Source: Dongia mobilis (GTDB lineage Bacteria; Pseudomonadota; Alphaproteobacteria; Dongiales; Dongiaceae). Taken from it: 64,000 nt of DNA. The translations under genes and the position numbers were made by a program. Below the pieces are notes generated by a model that saw only the letters and a program-made list of their open reading frames with translations, was not told where the DNA came from and did no database searches. Each line of letters opens with the position of its first letter. The stretch's first letter is position 1. The stretch spans positions 240,968-304,967 of the forward strand of contig NZ_SNYW01000010.1 of the NCBI RefSeq assembly GCF_004363235.1. The letters are read 5' to 3'. Shown here in pieces: positions 58,674 through 64,000 of the stretch.

Positions 58674-59150
58674 TCACGCCCGCTCGATGCGGCACTGGAA
58701 GCAGTTGTTGAGCGCCGAACGCAAATGCAGATAGGCGACATCCGCGCGGGCCAGCAGCGCGCCGGCCGCCGCCGCCAGCTCCGCCGGCGCCACCAATTGC
58801 CCGGTGCCATAGACGATGCGATCCTGTGCGTTGTAGCCCTTCAGCAGAAAGAGCTTCCGCGCCACCACCACCGGCGGCAGCGCAGCGGTTTCCGGATAAC
58901 GCGGGCATGGATCGGCATGGAGAAAGATCGGCCCCGTCTCGGCATAAGGCTGCGGCGCCGGGAACGGCCGGTGGTTGAGGATGAGATAAGGCTCCCCCGC
59001 CGCCACATCCCGCTGGCAATGCCGGCACGGCACCCCGTCCCCATCCGACACATGCCGCTCCGGCACCTGCCCATTGGCATCCGGCCCACCTGCCTGCAAG
59101 GCACGGACGAGATCGGTCGGCAGGGAAACGAATTTGATGGCAGGGTTCAT
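58674..59150 (-). CDS. DUF1203 family protein
   Basis: A 158-residue protein matching DUF1203: IKFVSLPTDLVRALQAGGPD near the start, VPCRHCQRDVAAGEPYLILN with a CxxC pair, PFPAPQPYAETGPIFLHADP and the C-terminal VAYLHLRSALNNCFQCRIER. The cysteines and histidine (CRHC, FLHADPC) suggest metal binding, but the function is not known. An open frame extending it in both directions consists of repeat sequence and is not coding. Confidence 0.87.
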   Translation of the reverse strand: MNPAIKFVSLPTDLVRALQAGGPDANGQVPERHVSDGDGVPCRHCQRDVAAGEPYLILNHRPFPAPQPYAETGPIFLHADPCPRYPETAALPPVVVARKLFLLKGYNAQDRIVYGTGQLVAPAELAAAAGALLARADVAYLHLRSALNNCFQCRIERA

Positions 59151-59277
59151 GGCTAGGCTCCGGCGCAGGGGATGCGGCGGAGGATGGGCTGATAGACCGT
59201 GTGCGGGCTATCCGATGCTTGCGGGCGTTCCGGAGTGATTCCGGTTTGGCTGGATCCACGAAAAAATCGGTTGAGTT

Positions 59278-59367
59278 GTCATGGCCCGCTTCAGGCGGGC
59301 CATCCACGAATTTGTCAGCCGACAGTAAAACTAACTCGTGGATGCCTCGGCCGAGCCGGGGCATGAC
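59278..59367. repeat. Mosaic two-hairpin intergenic repeat, copy 6
   Basis: Left half GTCATGGCCCGCTTCAGG...GGCCATCCACGAA is identical to copies 1 and 4 over about 30 bp; right half AACTCGTGGATGCCTCGGCC...GGGGCATGAC. It lies between nrdJ and the DUF1203 gene. Confidence 0.9.
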
Positions 59368-59428
59368 AGGAATGGAGCAGATCAGCCCCGCCACGCCATT
59401 CGTCACCCACGCCTCGCCCCCCCTCATC

Positions 59429-59504
59429 GTCATGCCCGGACTTGATCCGGGCATCCACTCTTTCAACGGCACCCCTGGATCCCCGGGTCAAGCCCGGGGA
59501 TGAC
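59429..59504. repeat. Mosaic two-hairpin intergenic repeat, copy 7
   Basis: GTCATGCCCGGACTTGATCC... GGGCATCCACTC, a short spacer, then CTGGATCCCCGGGTCAAG... GGGGATGAC. The halves use a different, longer hairpin type (CCCGG-acttgat-CCGGG). It is 20 bp downstream of the nrdJ stop and may help end that transcript. Confidence 0.85.
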
Positions 59505-59524
59505 GGCAAGGAGCTATCGCCCCC

Positions 59525-61924
59525 TCACCCGCACTTGCTGTAGCCGCACGACGTGCAGAGGTCGCAGCCTTCCTGGCGGATCAAGGAGGGCGAGTTGCAT
59601 TTCGGGCAATGCGGCAGGCGGCGCCCGCCGGCATCGCCATTGCCCTGCCCGTCGGCGAGGTTGGCGACTTTCCTCGCCACCATATGCTCGATCTCGCTGC
59701 GCTCTTGCGCCGGGTCCGGCATGAAGCCGATGGCGATGAGGTGCTTCTCGATCACCTCGCCGATGGCGGCGAGCAGCGAGGGCACATAGCGCCCGCCGAC
59801 CCAGGAGCCGCCCCGGGGATCGAACACCGCCTTCAATTCCTCGACCACGAAGGAGATGTCGCCGCCGCGCCGGAACACGGCCGAGATCATGCGCGTGAGG
59901 CCGACCGTCCAGGCGTAATGCTCCATGTTCTTCGAATTGATGAAGACCTCGAAGGGCCGCCGGCGGCCGTCCTGGATCACGTCGTTGATGGTGATGTAGA
60001 TGGCGTGATCGCTCTCCGGCCAGCGCACCTTGTAGGTGGCGCCGGGGAGTGCTTCCGGCCGGTCGAGAGGCTGGGTCATGTAGACCACACCGCCCGCCTC
60101 ATAGACATCCTGCGGCTTCGGCGCGTCGATGGGGGCGGCAGCCGATTGCGGCACCACCGCCTGGCCGCCGCGCGGCGCCACCACCAGGGGCAGTTCCGGC
60201 TGCTGGGTCTTCGGCGCATCCTTGGGCTTTGCTTCCAGGACCGAGCCGGTGACGTCGTTCGGACGATAGGTGGTGCAGCCCTTGCAGCCCAGTTCATAGG
60301 CCTCGAGATAGACCGATTTGAAATCCTCGAAGGAGAGATCGACCGGGCAATTGATGGTCTTGGAGATCGAACTGTCGATATATTTCTGCACGCTGGCCTG
60401 CATCACCACATGGTCGTGCGGGCTGAGCGATTGCGCATCGACGAAGTAATCGGGGAGTGCCGCGTTCTCGCCATGCAACCGGCGGAACAGGCGGTAGGCA
60501 TAGTCGCTCACCTCCTCCGCCTGGCGGGTGCCGTCCGGCATCAATACATGGCGGGTGTATTTGAAGCTGAAGACCGGCTCCAGCCCCGAGGAGACGTTGT
60601 CGGCGAAAAGCGAGATGGTGCCGGTGGGGGCGATCGAGGTCAAAAGCGCGTTGCGGATGCCGTGCGCCGCGATCGCCGCCTGCACCTCGGCATCCATCGT
60701 CTGCACCGTCTCCGAGGCCAGGAATTTCTCGCGGTCATAGAGCGGGAAGGCGCCCTTCTCGGCGGCGAGCTCGGTCGAGGCCAGATAGGCGGCCCGCGCA
60801 ATGGCCGCCAGCCATTCTTCGGTCAGGCGGATGGCCTTCGGCCCGCCATAGCGCGCCTCGCACATGATGAGGGCGTCGGCGAGGCCGGTGACGCCAAGGC
60901 CGATGCGGCGCTTCGCTTGCGCCTCCGCCGCCTGGGCGTCGAGCGGGAAGTTGGAGACATCGATGGTGTTGTCCATCATGCGGACCGCCACCCTGACCAG
61001 CTGCTCCAGCGCCGCGAGATCCAGCTTGGCCGCGGCCGTGAACGGGTCGGAGATCAGGGTGGTGAGGTTGATCGAGCCCAGGAGGCAGGCGCCATAGGGC
61101 GGCAAGGGCTGTTCGCCGCAGGGGTTCGTGGCGCTGATCGTCTCGCAGTAATGGAGGTTGTTTTTCTTGTTGATGCGGTCGATGAAGATGACGCCCGGCT
61201 CGGCATAGGCATAGGTCGCCCGCATGATCCGGTCCCACAATTCCCGCGCCTGGACCACCTTGTAGGTCGTCCCGCCGAATTTGAGTTCCCAGGGCTCGTC
61301 CGCCTTCACCGCCGCCATGAAGGCATCGGTCACCAGGACCGAGAGGTTGAACATCCGCAGGCGCCCGGGGGTCCGCTTCGCCTCGATGAAGGCCTCGACA
61401 TCCGGGTGGTCGCAGCGCAGCGTCGCCATCATCGCGCCGCGCCGGTGGCCGGCCGACATGATGGTCCGGCACATCGCGTCCCAGACATCCATGAAGGAGA
61501 GCGGGCCGGAGGCATCCGCCCCCACCCCCTTCACCGGCGCCCCCTTTGGCCGGAGGGTCGAGAAGTCGTAGCCGATACCGCCGCCCTGCTGCATGGTGAG
61601 GGCGGCTTCCTTGAGATGGGTAAAGATTCCGCCCATATCGTCGGGGATCGTCCCCATGACGAAGCAGTTGAAGAGCGTCACGTTCCGCTTGGCCCCGGCC
61701 CCGGCCAGGATGCGCCCCGCCGGCAGGAACTTGAAATCGGCCAGCGCCTGGTAGAATTCTTCGGCCCAGCGGGCGCGGTTCTCCGGCGCCTCGGCCGCGG
61801 CCAGGGCGTCGGCCACCCGGCGCCAGCTATCCTCGATGGTCTTGTCCACAGGGGCGCCGTCCAGCGCCTTCAGCCGGTATTTCATGTCCCAGATCTGTTG
61901 GGAAATTGCGGCCACCTGAGCCAT
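59525..61924 (-). CDS. nrdJ: Adenosylcobalamin-dependent (class II) ribonucleotide reductase
   Basis: A 799-residue enzyme that makes deoxyribonucleotides with a B12-derived thiyl radical. NATNPCGEQ-type active-site block ISATNPCGEQPLPPYGACLL, LFNCFVMGTIPDDMGGIF, MQQGGGIGYDFSTLRPKG, SIAPTGTISLFADNVSSGLE and the C-terminal cysteine cluster CPKCNSPSLIRQEGCDLCTS plus CGYSKCG (redox-active tail) are present. No class I genes are seen here. AGAGGA precedes the ATG. DnaA-box-like sites lie 145-185 bp upstream. No cobalamin riboswitch is visible in the leader. Confidence 0.96.
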   Translation of the reverse strand: MAQVAAISQQIWDMKYRLKALDGAPVDKTIEDSWRRVADALAAAEAPENRARWAEEFYQALADFKFLPAGRILAGAGAKRNVTLFNCFVMGTIPDDMGGIFTHLKEAALTMQQGGGIGYDFSTLRPKGAPVKGVGADASGPLSFMDVWDAMCRTIMSAGHRRGAMMATLRCDHPDVEAFIEAKRTPGRLRMFNLSVLVTDAFMAAVKADEPWELKFGGTTYKVVQARELWDRIMRATYAYAEPGVIFIDRINKKNNLHYCETISATNPCGEQPLPPYGACLLGSINLTTLISDPFTAAAKLDLAALEQLVRVAVRMMDNTIDVSNFPLDAQAAEAQAKRRIGLGVTGLADALIMCEARYGGPKAIRLTEEWLAAIARAAYLASTELAAEKGAFPLYDREKFLASETVQTMDAEVQAAIAAHGIRNALLTSIAPTGTISLFADNVSSGLEPVFSFKYTRHVLMPDGTRQAEEVSDYAYRLFRRLHGENAALPDYFVDAQSLSPHDHVVMQASVQKYIDSSISKTINCPVDLSFEDFKSVYLEAYELGCKGCTTYRPNDVTGSVLEAKPKDAPKTQQPELPLVVAPRGGQAVVPQSAAAPIDAPKPQDVYEAGGVVYMTQPLDRPEALPGATYKVRWPESDHAIYITINDVIQDGRRRPFEVFINSKNMEHYAWTVGLTRMISAVFRRGGDISFVVEELKAVFDPRGGSWVGGRYVPSLLAAIGEVIEKHLIAIGFMPDPAQERSEIEHMVARKVANLADGQGNGDAGGRRLPHCPKCNSPSLIRQEGCDLCTSCGYSKCG

Positions 61925-61950
61925 CGAATCCTGTCCTCTTTTACGCGTGA

Positions 61951-61962
61951 TCGTCTAGACGA
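61951..61962. promoter_or_regulatory. Perfect palindrome in the nrdJ leader
   Basis: TCGTCTAGACGA is a perfect 12-bp palindrome 27 bp before the nrdJ start. It contains CTAG, which is rare in such genomes, and may be an operator or part of the leader. On the minus strand an extended -10-like TGCTAGACT lies just upstream. Confidence 0.35.
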
Positions 61963-62069
61963 GCACGCAGTCTAGCAGATTTCGTTCCGGATTCATTCTC
62001 GGAGTTGTACCTGTCACAGAAGGCACACAAGACACTCCAGTGGATTGATTTCACAACAAAGCCCGAAAA

Positions 62070-62109
62070 TTTTCCACTTTTCCACTGGCTGTGGACAACC
62101 TTATCCACC
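62070..62109. promoter_or_regulatory. Cluster of four DnaA-box-like motifs upstream of nrdJ
   Basis: TTTTCCACT (62070-62078), TTTTCCACT (62078-62086), TGTGGACAA (62090-62098; reverse complement TTGTCCACA, a good DnaA box) and TTATCCACC (62101-62109) crowd into 40 bp in the 176-bp gap behind nrdJ, the last one running into the end of the neighbouring hydrolase gene. DnaA controls ribonucleotide reductase genes in E. coli, which makes the position meaningful. Confidence 0.5.
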
Positions 62110-62916
62110 CAATTCCGCGAGGAAGGCCAGAACCCGCTCCGGCATGCCGTGATGCATCAGGTCGTTGTGCCCGGCCGCTTCCGGGAAATAGCCCTGCTTG
62201 GGTTCGCGGGCCCGTTCCAGCAATTGCCGGCCAAAGGCGACGGGCGTGGTGGCATCGCGCACACCATGGATGACGAAGAGCGGCTTTCCCACCCGGTCGA
62301 TCTTGGCAAAATTGTCGAACTTGTCGCGTACCAGGGCATCGAACACCAGGAAGGGATAGCGCGCCCGGGCCGACCGGGCGATGGAGGCGAAGGGGGCCTC
62401 GAGGATGAGGGCGCGGGCCGGGCGCTCGGTCGCCATCTGGGTCGCCACGGCGGCGCCGAGGGATTCGCCGAAGAGGATCAACTGATCCGGCGCAACCCCC
62501 TGTTCCTGCAGGAAATCGAGGGCGGCACGCGCATCCTGGTAGAGCCCATCCTCGCTGGGCGTGCCGGGATTGCCGCCATAGCCGCGATAGCCCACCATCA
62601 GGATGCCATAGCCCTCCGCGGCATAGGGCAGGATGCGCGGTACGCGGTTGCCGCGATGGCCGGCATTGCCGTGGAAATAGGCGATGACCTGCCCATCCGC
62701 CCGCTGCGGCTTGAGATACCACGAGGTGATCGCCAGCCCGTCCGCCGTCTTCAGGGTGACCTCGGCCATGCCCTCCGGGGCAAAGAACTGTGCCGGGGTG
62801 ACCGCCGCCGGGTCGGGACGGAAGACGATCTTGCGCTGGGCGAAGACCAGCGTCAGCAGCAGCAGCAGATAAGTGGCGGTCAGACCCACCGCCACACCGG
62901 TCAACATCACTTTCAT
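62101..62916 (-). CDS. Membrane-anchored alpha/beta hydrolase (BEM46/ABHD13-like)
   Basis: A 271-residue hydrolase with an N-terminal membrane helix (VMLTGVAVGLTATYLLLLLT). The nucleophile elbow is LFGESLGAAVATQ (Ser), the acid is likely Asp in VIHGVRDATTPVAF and His is in EAAGHNDLMHHGMPE. YFHGNAGHRGNRVPRI and VGYRGYGGNPGTPSEDGLY are typical of the BEM46/ABHD13 group of serine hydrolases. The substrate is unknown. It lies upstream of nrdJ on the same strand, 176 bp away. Confidence 0.88.
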   Translation of the reverse strand: MKVMLTGVAVGLTATYLLLLLTLVFAQRKIVFRPDPAAVTPAQFFAPEGMAEVTLKTADGLAITSWYLKPQRADGQVIAYFHGNAGHRGNRVPRILPYAAEGYGILMVGYRGYGGNPGTPSEDGLYQDARAALDFLQEQGVAPDQLILFGESLGAAVATQMATERPARALILEAPFASIARSARARYPFLVFDALVRDKFDNFAKIDRVGKPLFVIHGVRDATTPVAFGRQLLERAREPKQGYFPEAAGHNDLMHHGMPERVLAFLAELGG

Positions 62917-63024
62917 GCGCCCCCAGTCAGAAGGTTGCGTCGCGCCAGCGACGGCGATGCCTCAGGATATTATCTCAACATATTATTATTAAAGAAATAA
63001 TGCCGCCAGCAAGGCGACGCCAGG

Positions 63025-63426
63025 TCACGGCAGGTGGCGATAGCGGAAATAGGAGACGAAGCGGTCGACCGCTTCCGCCCCCTCGGTCGCGCACCAGTTG
63101 CGCTGTCCGGAAAGGCCGCGGTCGAAATATTCCAAATCGGCGGCGAGGTCCGCCTTGCGCGCCAGTTCGAAGGTTTCGGCCGGGCGGATGTTGCCTCGTG
63201 CCAGCAAATCATGGCGCAGCAGGACATAGCCCATCAGCACGGGCCGGTCGGCCAGGCCGCAATATTGCGCCACCGCGAGGTCGTAATAGGCCCGCGAGAG
63301 GATCTCGGCCGGGGCGAGGTCATCGGCCCGCGCCATCCCGGCCCGCACCATTCCGGCCGGTACCAGCAGCGCCGCCGTGACGACGCCAGCCGCCACACGT
63401 TTTCTGCCTCGGATCCAATTCCACAT
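63025..63426 (-). CDS. Small secreted protein of unknown function
   Basis: A 133-residue protein with a signal peptide (VAAGVVTAALLVPAGMVRAG, cleavage near MARA-DD). The mature part is helical and has two cysteines (AVAQYCGLADRP and GQRNWCATEGAEAVD) that may form a disulfide. I recognise no family. The start ATG at 63426 has GAGGG close upstream. An SOS box lies 63 bp upstream, but its best promoter points the other way. Confidence 0.7.
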   Translation of the reverse strand: MWNWIRGRKRVAAGVVTAALLVPAGMVRAGMARADDLAPAEILSRAYYDLAVAQYCGLADRPVLMGYVLLRHDLLARGNIRPAETFELARKADLAADLEYFDRGLSGQRNWCATEGAEAVDRFVSYFRYRHLP

Positions 63427-63488
63427 TCCCTCTTCTTAGGACCTTTCGCCCGCCGCCGATAGGTCCGCAGGGAGCTGCCTAAAAATTT

Positions 63489-63534
63489 GTTCGAATTTTG
63501 TTCTTGACATTTCTACGCTGACCGCGTATATAAC
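63489..63534 (+). promoter_or_regulatory. SOS-type promoter: LexA box GTTC-N7-GTTC next to a strong -35/-10
   Basis: GTTC (63489-63492), seven bases, GTTC (63500-63503) is the exact alphaproteobacterial LexA site. It abuts TTGACA (63504-63509), which is followed after 17 bp by TATATA (63527-63532). The pair is close to consensus and reads rightward. A repressor on the box would block RNA polymerase. The regulated gene or RNA starts at about 63540 and I cannot identify it within the window. Confidence 0.75.
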
Positions 63535-63540
63535 GCATTG

Positions 63541-64000
63541 TGCGCACAAAGGCGGGGCCGATTGATCACCGGCGCCGCAACCTAAGAACCCGATAGATGG
63601 CCCGGCGGCATTTGCCGCCACAGATGGAATGACCTGGTTGTCCCAGGGGCAAGCCGGCTTCAACCCTGCCGTTGAGCGGGGCGCTCCGAGGTTCGAGAGT
63701 CCGAGGTTCGAGAGCGGGCGGCGCATCCCGGAACCCTCGCGCTGGGGGGTGACGGCTTGTGGGTCCAGCCGCGAGGGAGATCCCCTCGCGCCTGCACCCG
63801 GGGAGCCACAGCGCCTACAGGCCGGCAGCAGCCGGTCCCCCGGAGCCAGCGGGTCAGCGGCTCCCCTCCGGGCCGGCGGGTTGCCGGCGTCCCCTCGGCG
63901 CGTGGCATGCCCATGTTCGCCCCTGCCGGTCGATGGCGGCGCGTAATCGCCCCCTCCGGCCGGCAGGCCCGGCATGGCGGTGAACGCGCCCCTCGCGGCG
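63541..64000 (+). other. GC-rich, hairpin-rich region downstream of the SOS promoter
   Basis: 460 bp to the window edge with no frame that looks like a known protein. Several hairpins occur: GGCGGCA-TT-TGCCGCC (about 63604-63619), CCTGG-ttgt-CCCAGG (about 63633), CGCGAGGG-agat-CCCCTCGCG (about 63770-63790). A short frame MARRHLPPQME (63597-63632) overlaps the next ATG by ATGA. A perfect 15-bp tandem duplication lies at 63685-63714. It may be a long leader, a non-coding RNA, or the start of a gene continuing outside. Confidence 0.45.
63685..63714 (+). repeat. Perfect 15-bp tandem duplication
   Basis: TCCGAGGTTCGAGAG occurs twice without a gap (63685-63699 and 63700-63714), within the transcript expected from the SOS promoter. 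Confidence 0.93.

Noticed and set aside
58501..59472. 323-codon minus-strand frame extending the DUF1203 region
   Set aside because: Its ends are translations of the mosaic hairpin repeats; only 58674-59150 matches a protein family, in its own frame.
26140..59504. Repeated hairpin elements as a CRISPR array
   Set aside because: Copies are scattered between genes, are internally palindromic pairs and have no regular spacers or cas genes.
59609..61975. 788-codon plus-strand open frame opposite nrdJ
   Set aside because: nrdJ is complete on the minus strand; the plus frame has no family pattern.
61925..62100. Cobalamin riboswitch before nrdJ
   Set aside because: No B12-box-like sequence or the expected multi-stem layout is visible in the leader.
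63629..63946. 105-codon frame after the SOS promoter
   Set aside because: Pro/Ser/Arg/Gly-rich with no domain; it includes the tandem duplication and looks like a GC-rich open frame. Not called as a gene, though it cannot be fully excluded.

Overview
The window is about 66% GC chromosomal DNA from a heterotrophic alphaproteobacterium, most likely of the Rhodospirillales. Supporting signs are the pyrB-pyrC-plsY-dprA-topA run, a short single-subunit PHA synthase beside phaR, a B12-dependent ribonucleotide reductase, an alphaproteobacterial SOS box (GTTC-N7-GTTC) and many MocR-type regulators. This placement is inferred from gene content and protein resemblance. I saw no rRNA, tRNA, CRISPR array, prophage or intact insertion sequence.

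Layout. 1-6 kb: the 3' end of an amidase, a TPP enzyme with a DUF1491 partner, then an ECF sigma factor, a membrane anti-sigma factor and a secreted subtilase in one operon. 6-14.5 kb: a sulfonate/polyamine block with a TSUP exporter, sulfoacetaldehyde acetyltransferase (xsc), a TauR-like MocR regulator and a Pot-type ABC transporter whose binding-protein gene is followed by a terminator. 15-21.5 kb: a PuuR-like regulator divergent from an omega-amino acid:pyruvate aminotransferase and alanine dehydrogenase, then a PuuA-like ligase and a SpuC-like aminotransferase. 21.5-26 kb: a cysteine-rich regulator divergent from an MFS exporter, a flavin reductase, ruvX and a class III CoA-transferase. 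26-33 kb: pyrB, a pyrC-like gene lacking its first metal ligands, plsY, dprA and topA. 33-39 kb: panE, a TfoX-C gene, and a phaR-led minus-strand run with an alpha/beta hydrolase, a DMT transporter, a ChaC-like cyclotransferase and a PuuB-like oxidase. 39-46.5 kb: PHA metabolism (a coiled-coil gene overlapping phaC by 287 nt; phaA and phaB), an aldo-keto reductase, an ArsR/SRPBCC pair and small secreted proteins. 46.5-64 kb: a DMT transporter, GST, purD/xseA, an M23 peptidase, a degenerate GGDEF/EAL-like protein, an SbtA/SbtB-like pair, a PNPOx/MocR divergent pair, a C13-peptidase lipoprotein, nrdJ, and an SOS-type promoter at the right edge.

How the genes may work together. Omega-amines such as polyamines, beta-alanine and possibly taurine would enter through the Pot-type importer, be deaminated by pyruvate-linked aminotransferases with Ald recycling alanine to pyruvate, or enter the gamma-glutamyl route (PuuA, PuuB). 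Sulfoacetaldehyde would be cleaved by Xsc and sulfite exported by the TSUP protein. The acetyl units can feed PhaA, PhaB and PhaC.

Two non-coding signals recur: mosaic two-hairpin repeats of about 90 bp between genes, and short (12-17 bp) tandem duplications placed at gene starts, stops and leaders. The most notable candidates for something undescribed are the anti-sigma factor that appears to carry a prodomain like that of its neighbour protease, the long phaC overlap, the degenerate GGDEF/EAL-like protein and the SOS promoter without a recognisable gene.
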